64,000 nucleotides of DNA from Streptomycetaceae bacterium (lineage in GTDB: Bacteria; Actinomycetota; Actinomycetes; Nanopelagicales; Nanopelagicaceae). The notes under the pieces are model-generated. The model had not been told where the DNA came from, made no database searches, and worked only from the letters and a program-made list of their open reading frames with translations. Location: the NCBI GenBank assembly GCA_027483765.1, contig JAIXTW010000006.1:62001-126000 (forward strand). The letters are read 5' to 3'. Shown piece by piece: positions 44,597 through 52,883 of this stretch; the first letter of the stretch is position 1; each line of letters opens with the position of its first letter. Position numbers and translations under genes: made by a program.

Positions 44597-46770
44597 CCGC
44601 GACGGCTATTGCCACCGCGATATCCACCACTGCTGCCACCACGGCGATTTCCACCACCTGAACGCGATCCGCTTTGTGGGCTCTTGCGCTCCATTACTGG
44701 TGGAACATATGGCACACCTGATGGCTCTTGCGCACCAGTGATCACCATAAGTTTTTCATCGAGTGGGCGAACATCGTGGAACTTCGGTGTCACACCTGCG
44801 CGTGAGAGAAGTCCAGATACTGCACGTGAATTCTTTGATGATGACAAGGTAACTACAGTTCCTGATTCGCCAGCGCGAGCTGTACGACCTGAACGGTGTA
44901 GGTAATCCTTATGATCTTGTGGCAGATCTACGTGAACAACAAGTGAGATGCCATCGACGTGAATACCGCGTGCTGCAACATCAGTTGCAACGAGCGCTGA
45001 ATTTTCTTGCTCCTTGAAGAGTGCAAGTGTGCGAGTACGTACCGCTTGTGACTTTCCACCGTGAAGTGCGCCAACTGGAACACCAGCGTTAGCAAGCTTG
45101 TCTGCTAAGCGATCGGCGCCACGTTGTGTCTTTACGAAGAGAATTGTCTTTCCGTTACGTGCTGCAATCTGCGATGTAATGTCATCTTTATCGCCAGGGT
45201 GCATTTGAAGAACATGGTGCTCCATAGTTGAAACAGAGGCACGGTCATTCTGCAATGAGTGTGTCTTTGGGTTCTTCAGGTACTGCTTAACGAGTGAATC
45301 AACTCCGCGGTCGAGCGTTGCTGAGAAGAGTAGGCGTTGTCCATCGAGATGAGCCTGATCAAGAATTTCCTTCACTACTGGAAGGAATCCCATATCTGCC
45401 ATCTGATCTGCTTCATCGAGGACAGTTATCTGAAGTTGATCTAACTGAACTTCATTCTTGTTGAGTAAATCAATCAGGCGACCTGGTGTCGCTACCAAAA
45501 TTGCGGTTGCCTTGCGCATTGCAGTGATCTGCTTTGCATAAGGCATTCCACCTGCGATAACTACTGATTCGTGGCCAACGGCGCGAGCAAGTGGACGAAG
45601 TACTTCATCGATTTGCTGTGCGAGTTCGCGAGTAGGAGTCAAGATAAGCGCCAATGGCTTATGTGGACGAGCAACCTTGTCGCTGATATTTGTCAGTAAC
45701 GCGAGGCTGAATGCAAGTGTTTTTCCTGATCCAGTTTGCCCGCGGCCCAAGATGTCATGGCCAGCGAGCGCATCTGGAAGTGTTGCAATCTGAATTGGAA
45801 ATGGGTGCATGATTCCTTGGGCACTGAGCGCATTTGATAGCGCAGGTGCAATTCCAAGATCACGGAAGGTTGTTGTCACCTCAGTAAGCGGAGTTGCCTC
45901 AACTAAATTGGCATCGGCAAGGTTTACTGAAATGTAATTATCATCTGCACCGAAATCGGTTGCCGCATTTGAATGCGTCTTTGATGCGCGACGGTCATCG
46001 CGTGCATATGCCGGTGAATCGTTACGGCGATCGCGAGCTGGACGCTGTGAGGTTTCAGTATCGCGAGCTGGCCCAGTGCCGCGTGATGATGCACTGCGCG
46101 ATGATGCGCTGCGAGTTGATGCACCACGTGGCGCACTTGGATTGAACTTTTCGCGCTTCTGGGGAATAAAGTTTGGACGACCATCATCGGAGCGAGCAAT
46201 CTTCGCCTTCACTGCTTCGCGACGATTTGTTGGGCGTGTGTCCGATTGAATTGGACGCTCTGGACGATCTGGGCGGAACGGACGTGATGCGCGCTCTGCC
46301 CGATCTTCCACAAACTTTGCAGCGCGTGAGACAGGCTTTGCTGAACGTGATGCAGGCTTGGCAGAACGTGAATCAAATTCAGCACGCTTTGGCGCGGAAC
46401 CCTTGAATGCTTTTGCTGGCTTAGAGAATGTGCGCTCTTCGCGACTCTGCTTTGGATTTCCTTTTGGAGCACCTTCAATATTTTTAGACTTCGATGCGGT
46501 GCGCTCTTGAAAACGTTGTGCGCGTAGCTTGGAACGATCTGCTACTCGAACTTCCTTCTTAGAAACAACTTCGCGATCTGAATAACGTTGGGTTGCAGCC
46601 TTTGGTGCAACAGCCGGCTTGGACTCTGCGCTGCGCTTGGCAGATCCGCGAGCAGCAGGCTTTGCAACTGCGGTCTTACGCGCAGCTTTCTGGGCGGTTG
46701 TATGGCGGGGCTTACCTTTTGCGGCGCGACGAGCTTTGCCGGGGGCAGCGGTACGTGTTTGTAGAGACAT
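44590..46770 (-). CDS. DEAD-box RNA helicase with long basic disordered termini
   Basis: A helicase of about 726 residues. The core begins near residue 300 of the chosen frame (Q-motif TFRDLGIAPALSNAL) and has GRGQTGSGKTLAF (motif I), PTRELAQQ, VLDEADQMADMGF (DEAD), SATLD, and HRSGRTARAGESG (motif VI). The first 290 residues are Arg/Lys/Ala/Ser-rich with short repeats, and the C-terminus is RGG-like. I start at ATG 46768-46770; a TTG nine codons upstream is weaker. Likely role is cold adaptation and RNA remodelling. Confidence 0.9.
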   Translation of the reverse strand: MSLQTRTAAPGKARRAAKGKPRHTTAQKAARKTAVAKPAARGSAKRSAESKPAVAPKAATQRYSDREVVSKKEVRVADRSKLRAQRFQERTASKSKNIEGAPKGNPKQSREERTFSKPAKAFKGSAPKRAEFDSRSAKPASRSAKPVSRAAKFVEDRAERASRPFRPDRPERPIQSDTRPTNRREAVKAKIARSDDGRPNFIPQKREKFNPSAPRGASTRSASSRSASSRGTGPARDTETSQRPARDRRNDSPAYARDDRRASKTHSNAATDFGADDNYISVNLADANLVEATPLTEVTTTFRDLGIAPALSNALSAQGIMHPFPIQIATLPDALAGHDILGRGQTGSGKTLAFSLALLTNISDKVARPHKPLALILTPTRELAQQIDEVLRPLARAVGHESVVIAGGMPYAKQITAMRKATAILVATPGRLIDLLNKNEVQLDQLQITVLDEADQMADMGFLPVVKEILDQAHLDGQRLLFSATLDRGVDSLVKQYLKNPKTHSLQNDRASVSTMEHHVLQMHPGDKDDITSQIAARNGKTILFVKTQRGADRLADKLANAGVPVGALHGGKSQAVRTRTLALFKEQENSALVATDVAARGIHVDGISLVVHVDLPQDHKDYLHRSGRTARAGESGTVVTLSSSKNSRAVSGLLSRAGVTPKFHDVRPLDEKLMVITGAQEPSGVPYVPPVMERKSPQSGSRSGGGNRRGGSSGGYRGGNSRRGR

Positions 46771-46786
46771 GAAAATAGACACCAAT

Positions 46787-46807
46787 CGAGACGACAAGCG
46801 CGTCTCG
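46787..46807. other. Hairpin in the helicase 5' leader
   Basis: CGAGACG (46787-46793) and CGTCTCG (46801-46807) form a perfect 7-bp stem with a 7-base loop, 17 bases upstream of the chosen helicase start. Further upstream, GTCTT-GAT-AAGAC (about 46845-46857) is a second stem. Such leaders are common for cold-induced helicases. The rest of the 277-base gap to 47048 contains no gene I can support. Confidence 0.45.
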
Positions 46808-47047
46808 GTTAGATCGGCCAGCTAGTTGAACTAGGGCCATCAGGGTCTTGATAAGACTCGCAAGTAAGTGGCCGTGCGGCGCACTTTGGGGGGGAAGTAC
46901 ATCGATGCAGGATGCTTCGATGGGCTAATCATACATGCAAAACAGGTATGCAAAATTCACACGATTTTCTATGCTGGAACTAGTGCCTTTACGCGGGAAA
47001 TTAAGCGAGCCTCGCTACTATTACCGCATATTCGACGGAGGTTTTAC

Positions 47048-47653
47048 ATGTCTCGCAAATTAGCAGCCGCAGTACTTTCAGCAGCCGTTATCGCTGGTGG
47101 TCTCTTTGCCGCACCAGCATCTGCCGCAAAAATCAGCAATGGCGCTGCCTGTTCTAAGGTCAATGCGATGACTACCGTATCTGGTTACAAGTACAAGTGT
47201 GCAAAAAATTCGATGGTGAAGAATTCAAAACTTACCTGGCTCTCAGTTGAGTGCCTCACCGCTGTTTCTCAATATCAGGCCGCTGTAAAGGCTCAGAAGA
47301 GTGTAGGAAATGTTGCAGAACAGACTGCACAACTAGATGCCGAACTTCAAAAGGCAACCGAAGCCCTTGCGAGCGTAACTACCGCTTATGAGAACGCGCG
47401 GGCGCAGGTAACAAAGTCACAGGCGTCACTGAATGCCTCTACTAATGCATCTGAAAAGTTGGCACTTTCCGGTGCGCTCTCAAAGCTTGCAAACGCCGTA
47501 CTCATTCTCAGTGGCTCCAAGTCAAAGCTTTCAGCACAGGTAAATGATCTTGAATCAAAGAAGGCTCTACTACTCAGCGCTCCCGCTGCATTTAAAGACA
47601 GCATTTCAGATGCAAAGTCCTCTGCAAACCTTCTCTGCCGAAAAGGTTACTAA
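47048..47653 (+). CDS. Secreted coiled-coil protein with N-terminal cysteine motif
   Basis: A 201-residue exported protein with a clear signal peptide (MSRKLAAAVLSAAVIAGG, cleavage near ASA). A short module with cysteines (AACSKVNAM, KYKCAK, SVEC) follows, then a long Ala/Gln/Lys/Ser-rich helix (residues about 85-190) predicted to form a coiled coil, ending LLCRKGY. The start is at ATG 47048-47050 with GGAGG upstream; the longer frame from 46868 is untranslated leader. No function is known. Four cysteines could form two disulfides. Confidence 0.82.
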   Translation: MSRKLAAAVLSAAVIAGGLFAAPASAAKISNGAACSKVNAMTTVSGYKYKCAKNSMVKNSKLTWLSVECLTAVSQYQAAVKAQKSVGNVAEQTAQLDAELQKATEALASVTTAYENARAQVTKSQASLNASTNASEKLALSGALSKLANAVLILSGSKSKLSAQVNDLESKKALLLSAPAAFKDSISDAKSSANLLCRKGY

Positions 47654-47721
47654 GCCGCCCCATCACCTGCAGTAAGGCTTCCCCTATTTAAGGCTGCAAC
47701 TCACTCCTGTTTAATTTATGG

Positions 47722-49086
47722 GTGTATCGCACCATTAGATTAATTCCGGCAGCGCTACTACTTCTTCACATCCTGCTTAAAATCTTTATTCGAGATAACT
47801 CACTCGCTATTGATCTCTTCCTCTACAACGCAATCTGGGTATGTGCCATCGCCGCAGTTACCCAAGCGCCGCTCAGCAATGATCCGGTGGCTGTTGCAAC
47901 AACCTCACTTGCTATTGGTTTTTGGGGAATTGGTTCAACGCTCAATAGTTATGGTGATTTCTATTCGCTCTCAACTACTTCCGAGTTCATCGCGCAACTT
48001 AGTTACGCACTTTTCTATCCACTTTTACTAGTAGCAATTCCCCGTGCGCTTACGCGCGGGCGACGACTAAACCCCATCGAAATACTGGATTCAATAATTT
48101 TTGGATTAGGAATTTCATCTATAGCTACAGCGTTATTTCTTGCCAAAGTTTTCCCAGAATCCTTTTCAGATCTGCGTAATCAGTTCTTTTCACTGTTATT
48201 TCCAATCTCTGATCTGTTGTTGCTGACAATTGCAGCAATTGCAGTGATCACACACCGCTTACAAGTAAGAGCTCTCATGCTTTTTGCCGGAATCCTCATC
48301 TTTAGTGCATCAGATTTGTTCTACTTATGGCTCTCGGTTAATCAGAGTTACACCTTTGGCCAGATTACCGATGATGGCTGGCTCGTTGGCATAGTCATTA
48401 TTGCTACTTCATTCTGGCGCGCGCAAAGCACGAGCTCCTCGGAGATAAACATCCATCCAGTCTTTATTGCGCTCTCAATATTTATCAGCCCTACCTTGCT
48501 GGCGCTGATGGCGCTACGTCCAGGAATCTTCTCGATCTATATCTTGATTCCTACAATTGCCACGCTCTTCTTGGGTTTTATTCGAATGACAATTGTTATT
48601 AGACAAGCACGAAATCTTGGTGAGGAGAAAGTTCTCGCTAGGACCGATGAGTTAACTGGACTCCCCAATCGTCGACGGTTGGTGGCAGAACTTGAGACTT
48701 TTTCACAAGCAGAAGGTGCGCTCCTACTTCTTGATCTCAATGAGTTTAAACCGGTGAATGATCAACATGGACATGAAGTCGGCGATCTCATATTGCAACA
48801 AGTAGCGCAGCGATTTAGTCGCTCACTTCCAACTGGAGCAGTCTTGGCCCGATTAGGTGGTGATGAGTTTGGTGTTTTGGTAACCGGTAATTACGAAACC
48901 ACCTTGGAAGCTGCCTTTGCGCTGCAAGCAACGCTAAGTTACCCATTTGTGATTCGGGGAAAATCAATCATGATCGGCGTCAGTATCGGACATGCTCACA
49001 ACGATGGCGAAAGTAATCTACTTGAGCGTGCCGATGCCGCCATGTATGAAGCAAAGCGAACGGGTGCCGGAGTTCTCTCTTCGTAG
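47722..49086 (+). CDS. Membrane-bound diguanylate cyclase (GGDEF)
   Basis: A 454-residue protein: about nine transmembrane helices in the first 290 residues, then a GGDEF domain with DELTGLPNRR, DLNEFKPVNDQHGHEVGD and the intact active-site RLGGDEF. No EAL domain is attached. The inhibitory RxxD site five residues before GGDEF is absent (that stretch reads PTGA), so product inhibition is not expected. The start is GTG at 47722; the nearby ATG at 47718 is out of frame. It makes cyclic di-GMP in response to an unknown membrane signal. Confidence 0.9.
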   Translation: MYRTIRLIPAALLLLHILLKIFIRDNSLAIDLFLYNAIWVCAIAAVTQAPLSNDPVAVATTSLAIGFWGIGSTLNSYGDFYSLSTTSEFIAQLSYALFYPLLLVAIPRALTRGRRLNPIEILDSIIFGLGISSIATALFLAKVFPESFSDLRNQFFSLLFPISDLLLLTIAAIAVITHRLQVRALMLFAGILIFSASDLFYLWLSVNQSYTFGQITDDGWLVGIVIIATSFWRAQSTSSSEINIHPVFIALSIFISPTLLALMALRPGIFSIYILIPTIATLFLGFIRMTIVIRQARNLGEEKVLARTDELTGLPNRRRLVAELETFSQAEGALLLLDLNEFKPVNDQHGHEVGDLILQQVAQRFSRSLPTGAVLARLGGDEFGVLVTGNYETTLEAAFALQATLSYPFVIRGKSIMIGVSIGHAHNDGESNLLERADAAMYEAKRTGAGVLSS

Positions 49087-49089
49087 TGA

Positions 49090-50346
49090 CTAGAGCTTAT
49101 GCAGCTTAGTTTTAATTCCGACCCAGCTACCAAGAAATACAAAGGCGAAGAAAACCCAGCCCGAGAGTGCAAATGCCTGTGTGCCAGATAAGAGAACACC
49201 GATGGTGCAACCAAGTGAAATCATTGAGCCCCAACCCAACAAGATTCCACCAAGAAGTGCGGTCGCACTATTTCGAACAGTAGGTAGCGCCGGTTTAAAG
49301 CGATTGCCGGCAAATGCTGCGGCGAAGGAAGATGCCACAATTCCAATGATGAGCCATCCGTTATTGGTGATGGCCTCGGAGATAACAGCAATGCAACCAG
49401 CCATACGATCTAAGCCAACGAGAGTTTCATCGCCAATTTTATTATCGGTCATGAAAGTTCTTGCCTGCGTGCTTATCTGTCGTGTTACGCCCAATGGTTC
49501 CACGCGTAGGTAGGCGATCGTTCCGAGTACTCCAACCAATAGCCCCGTTGTAATTGGGCTCCAGCGATCGGTAATCGCACGTTTGAAAGATGTTGCAATA
49601 GAAATCGGACCTGTGTACTGCGCCCGCAGCGGCTCTGAATTCTTGCCTTTGCGAATAGCAAATTGTGCAATTGCTATTAACGCCAGAAATGTAATTATCA
49701 GCGATCCTGAATATCCAAAGTAATGTGGAAGCCAAATTGTTGGTGCATCTGCGATTGCCCGCAGGTACAGCCAATTCCAAGAGAGAAATGCGAGTACAAA
49801 ACCAATCAGCGTTCCAAAGAGCGCTGGGATTGCACGAATATAGCCTTGCCCTAAACGATACAAATGGCCACTTATACAAGCGCCAGAAAGTGCCATACCA
49901 ATTCCAAAAGCAAAAGCTGAGAGAACAAGTACCCAGCTCACTGGTCCAATGTGGGCAGCAGGTGGAAGTCGATCGGTAGTTGTATCAGGCAAAAATTGTC
50001 CGAAGATAACTGCGTAACCGATAGATCCGGTAGCAATCGCAATCAGAATAGAGAGAAACGGTGTGGTGTTCTTATCTTCAATGCCATCACGAAAAATACA
50101 GAAGAAACAGAATCGACCACGTTCCAGCAATAGACCAAGGCTTGCACCAATGAGTAGTGAGATTGGTGCGTTCGATGGGTTATCAGATGATGATAGTAAA
50201 AACGCTACGCCCAGCAGGGCGGCAATAACCGCTAGCGAGATTCCAGTTCGAATCTTTTCAGCGCGTGTCCACACAGGAAGAAGAGCCCCGAGGTTCTCGG
50301 GGCTCTTCTCTGACTGCTGTGAAGTGCTAATTACGCTGCTCCCCAA
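49090..50346 (-). CDS. YeeE/YedE (TsuA-type) thiosulfate/sulfur-compound permease
   Basis: A polytopic protein of up to 418 residues in the YeeE/YedE sulfur transport family. The conserved cysteine segments are GRFCFFCIFRDG, GMALSGACISGHLY and SMISLGCTIGVLLSGTQAF, matching the relay cysteines of TsuA. The annotated frame starts with TTG inside the sulfurtransferase gene (16-base overlap). A 13-bp hairpin at 50280-50308 falls inside its first codons, so a GTG at about 50272-50274 may be the true start. It would import thiosulfate or sulfane sulfur with its exported partner. Confidence 0.86.
   Translation of the reverse strand: MGSSVISTSQQSEKSPENLGALLPVWTRAEKIRTGISLAVIAALLGVAFLLSSSDNPSNAPISLLIGASLGLLLERGRFCFFCIFRDGIEDKNTTPFLSILIAIATGSIGYAVIFGQFLPDTTTDRLPPAAHIGPVSWVLVLSAFAFGIGMALSGACISGHLYRLGQGYIRAIPALFGTLIGFVLAFLSWNWLYLRAIADAPTIWLPHYFGYSGSLIITFLALIAIAQFAIRKGKNSEPLRAQYTGPISIATSFKRAITDRWSPITTGLLVGVLGTIAYLRVEPLGVTRQISTQARTFMTDNKIGDETLVGLDRMAGCIAVISEAITNNGWLIIGIVASSFAAAFAGNRFKPALPTVRNSATALLGGILLGWGSMISLGCTIGVLLSGTQAFALSGWVFFAFVFLGSWVGIKTKLHKL
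50280..50308 (-). terminator. 13-bp perfect hairpin between sulfurtransferase and permease
   Basis: GAAGAGCCCCGAG (50280-50292) and CTCGGGGCTCTTC (50296-50308) flank a 3-base loop, about 22 bases after the sulfurtransferase stop. It looks like a strong terminator or attenuator but lacks a long U-run. It would limit permease expression relative to the secreted enzyme or be modulated by RNA-binding factors. Confidence 0.7.
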
Positions 50347-51281
50347 ATTGTTCCGGAAGGATTGCTAATTGGAACACCGACTGAGTTTCCGTACTCTGTC
50401 CATGATCCGTCATAGTTCTTCACCTTCTGGAATCCGAGGATTTCGCTCAGTACAAACCATGTCAGTGAGGAACGCTCACCAATACGGCAGTAGGTAATGA
50501 TCTGATCTGTGCCAGTGACACCCTTATCGGCATAGAGTTTCTTCAACTCTGCCACTGTCTTAAAGGTTCCATCAGCATTTACATTTGAACCCCAAGGGAC
50601 ATTGATTGCACCCGGAATGTGGCCCGCACGTACTGCTAGCTCCTGGAAACCTGGAGCTGCAAAAAGCTTGCCGCTAAATTCATCTGCACCACGAATATCA
50701 ATAAGTGTTGCAATCTTTGTCTTCTTTGCTACCGGAAGAACATCCTTTGCCAAGCTTGCGCGAAGGTTCTTGTCAGGGTTATTTGCAACAAAGTTGCCAG
50801 CCTTAAATGTCGGGACAGCTGTTGTTAGCGCGCGACCATCTTTCTCCCACTTCACTCTTCCGCCGTCTAGAACGCGAACATCCTTCTGACCGTAGATGTT
50901 AAAGATCCATGCTCCCCAAGCGGCGAACCAGTTGTTCTTATCGCCATAGAGAACGACGGTTGTGTTATCGCTGATGCCTGCTTTTTGCGCAAGTTCAGTG
51001 AACTTAGCCTGGCTGATGATGTCGCGATTTACTGTGTCAACGAGATCTGTATGCCAAACGAACTTAATTGAGTTCTTAATGTGTCCACGCTCGTAGATGC
51101 CAGGTTCAGTGCTGACTTCAATAATGCGAACATTTGGGTTATCAATGTTCTGTTCTAGCCAATCAGGTTGCGCAACTGCACGCGACTGATTCTTTGGACG
51201 TGCATCAGCAGGAACGACGCCTGTCGATGTAAAGAGCGCGGCAACTGCTGCTGCCGCGAGTACTTTTCTTGAAATTGACAT
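50331..51281 (-). CDS. Secreted two-domain sulfurtransferase (rhodanese/SseA type)
   Basis: A 316-residue exported enzyme with an Ala-rich signal peptide (KVLAAAAVAALFTSTGVVPADA). The first rhodanese domain (about 35-165) is inactive. The second carries the catalytic cysteine in ITYCRIGERSSLTW near residue 267. It probably transfers sulfur from thiosulfate or similar donors outside the membrane. It precedes the TsuA-like permease and follows a cysteine leader peptide, so it is likely induced by cysteine shortage. AGGAAAA precedes the ATG. Confidence 0.92.
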   Translation of the reverse strand: MSISRKVLAAAAVAALFTSTGVVPADARPKNQSRAVAQPDWLEQNIDNPNVRIIEVSTEPGIYERGHIKNSIKFVWHTDLVDTVNRDIISQAKFTELAQKAGISDNTTVVLYGDKNNWFAAWGAWIFNIYGQKDVRVLDGGRVKWEKDGRALTTAVPTFKAGNFVANNPDKNLRASLAKDVLPVAKKTKIATLIDIRGADEFSGKLFAAPGFQELAVRAGHIPGAINVPWGSNVNADGTFKTVAELKKLYADKGVTGTDQIITYCRIGERSSLTWFVLSEILGFQKVKNYDGSWTEYGNSVGVPISNPSGTIWGAA

Positions 51282-51366
51282 TTTTTTCCTATTCTTAGTT
51301 ATAAGTGAAATCTATTTTTTGCAGAAAACTAAATAGTGAAGCTAGGGAAATCTGAGGTAAGAAAAA

Positions 51367-51426
51367 TCAGCAACCGGTAGTTGAGATGCGGCAGTAGTCA
51401 ATAATGCGACGTTTAGTAAAGAACAT
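51367..51426 (-). CDS. 19-residue cysteine-containing leader peptide
   Basis: A minus-strand ORF reads MFFTKRRIIDYCRISTTGC, with a stop at 51367-51369. GAAGGGG lies 5 bases before the ATG. The pattern RR-x-I-D-x-x-R-x-S-x-x-x-C matches, from memory, actinobacterial leader peptides placed upstream of sulfur and cysteine genes, and the last sense codon is Cys. It is followed by an 85-base gap and then the sulfurtransferase. Translation through the Cys codons is inferred to control downstream expression, as shown for polycysteine leaders in mycobacteria. Confidence 0.78.
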   Translation of the reverse strand: MFFTKRRIIDYCRISTTGC

Positions 51427-51460
51427 CGTGACCCCTTCGCGTGCACTGAAATACGGTAGA

Positions 51461-51489
51461 AAGATAGTAATTGAAGGAACGATTGTAAA
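51461..51489 (-). promoter_or_regulatory. Predicted sigma-70-type promoter for the leader peptide/sulfurtransferase operon
   Basis: On the minus strand TTTACA (51484-51489) and TATCTT (51461-51466) are exactly 17 bases apart. The expected start of transcription, near 51454, leaves about 28 bases before the leader peptide ATG. Confidence 0.6.
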
Positions 51490-51516
51490 ATTGCAAACTA
51501 TTTGCAGGTGCAATAG

Positions 51517-52872
51517 CTATTCGGGTTTTTCAGGCTTATCAGCCTTAATTTCCTTTAGCCGTTCCAGTGATTCAATGCGTTCAACTGCATGATCAACAAT
51601 GCGTTCTGAGTAACCTTGTGAATATCCATCGAGATATAACCACGGCTCATGTATTTCGGCTGCACTTAGGTGCGCGAGTTCCGGTACATATTTACGAATG
51701 TAGTCACCGTGCTCATCGAAACGTCTACCTTGTTCAATTGGATTAAAAACCCGGTAATACGGAGATGCATCGGTGCCGGTGCCCGCAGTCCACTGCCATC
51801 CGTGCGCATTTGAAGCTACATCGTAATCAACCAGGTGCTGGGCAAAGAATCGCTCACCCAACTGCCATTCAAGGTGCAGATCTTTCACCAAGAAAGAAGC
51901 CACCACCATGCGAGTGCGGTTATGCATCCAGCCCTCTTGAACTAATTGACGCATTGCGGCATCAACGAATGGGTAGCCGGTTTTTCCCGCACACCATGCT
52001 TCAAATTGTTTTCCAGGTTTGTCATAACGCATCTCTTTAAATTTTGGTGAGTAGTACTCGATATCTGTATTGGGATTGTTAAAGAGAACATCAGCATAGA
52101 ACTCGCGCCAGGCAATCTCTTTTCGGAAGGTGTCGTGTGCTTTGCTCTCACCCAAATTTGCCAGCAAAGTACGGGGGTGAATCTCGCCAAACTTTAAGTA
52201 GGTGCTCATTTTTGATGTGCCATCGATGCCGGCAAAGTTTCGGTTCTCGTCATAGCTATCAAGGCCGTTCTTCGTAAACTCTTTAAATCTCTTCAGCGCT
52301 GCTGCTTCGCCAGCGGCAATTACACGAACATCTTTCGGCATCACGAAATCTGGAAACGCTCGGTACTCAGGTGGCGGCGTAGGCGCCTTTATATTTTTTG
52401 GTGTGACAGCAGCTGCGCGCCAACCATGTGTGCGCCAACCGCGATAGAACGGTGTGTAGACCTTGTATGGCGTGTCATCACTTGGTTTGCGCACGCGACC
52501 AGGTGCAACTGCATAAGGCGAACCAGTGCGAATAAGTGGAATTCCCGCAGCTTCTACTCGCGCATCGCGCGCTGCGCCATAGCGTTCGTACTCGGCTGAG
52601 ATATGAACTTCCTTCACGTCATAGCGTGCAATCAGTTCTTGCAAAACTTCAACCTGATCGCCTTCAATGATGTGCAAAGTGTTGCCGAGTGATTCATCGA
52701 GTGCGCGCAGCGATTGGCCCATGTAGGCAAGTAACTTCTCGCCAGCTTCGGCGATCTGCTGCTTATCCAAAATAAAGACAGGAACAATTTCATCACAATT
52801 TTTGATTGCTTCTAGCAGCGCAGGGTGATCACCAATACGCAGGTCTCGGCGAAACCAGATGATGTTTCGCAT
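51517..52872 (-). CDS. phr: Deoxyribodipyrimidine photolyase (class I CPD photolyase)
   Basis: A 451-residue FAD enzyme repairing UV pyrimidine dimers with light. The N-terminal antenna domain begins IIWFRRDLRIGDHPALLEA. The FAD domain shows GWMHNRTRMVVASFLVKDL and DVASNAHGWQWTAGTGTDA. Length and motifs fit class I. It fits a sunlit surface-water lifestyle. It stands 11 bases after the citrate synthase stop on the same strand and is followed by the sulfur-operon promoter. Confidence 0.95.
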   Translation of the reverse strand: MRNIIWFRRDLRIGDHPALLEAIKNCDEIVPVFILDKQQIAEAGEKLLAYMGQSLRALDESLGNTLHIIEGDQVEVLQELIARYDVKEVHISAEYERYGAARDARVEAAGIPLIRTGSPYAVAPGRVRKPSDDTPYKVYTPFYRGWRTHGWRAAAVTPKNIKAPTPPPEYRAFPDFVMPKDVRVIAAGEAAALKRFKEFTKNGLDSYDENRNFAGIDGTSKMSTYLKFGEIHPRTLLANLGESKAHDTFRKEIAWREFYADVLFNNPNTDIEYYSPKFKEMRYDKPGKQFEAWCAGKTGYPFVDAAMRQLVQEGWMHNRTRMVVASFLVKDLHLEWQLGERFFAQHLVDYDVASNAHGWQWTAGTGTDASPYYRVFNPIEQGRRFDEHGDYIRKYVPELAHLSAAEIHEPWLYLDGYSQGYSERIVDHAVERIESLERLKEIKADKPEKPE

Positions 52873-52883
52873 AGGGAGTGAAA

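Noticed and set aside
45894-46478. Several His- and Gln-rich ORFs opposite or across the helicase N-terminus
   Set aside because: They are frame shadows of the repetitive basic region and carry no signals of their own.
46868-47047. N-terminal extension of the secreted coiled-coil protein
   Set aside because: The signal peptide and a GGAGG site place the start at 47048; the upstream part is leader sequence.
47718-47720. ATG as start of the diguanylate cyclase
   Set aside because: It is out of frame with the coding sequence; GTG at 47722 is in frame.
51404-51592. 62-residue plus-strand ORF near the photolyase end
   Set aside because: It runs antisense to the leader peptide, promoter and photolyase end and has no ribosome site or gene-like composition.
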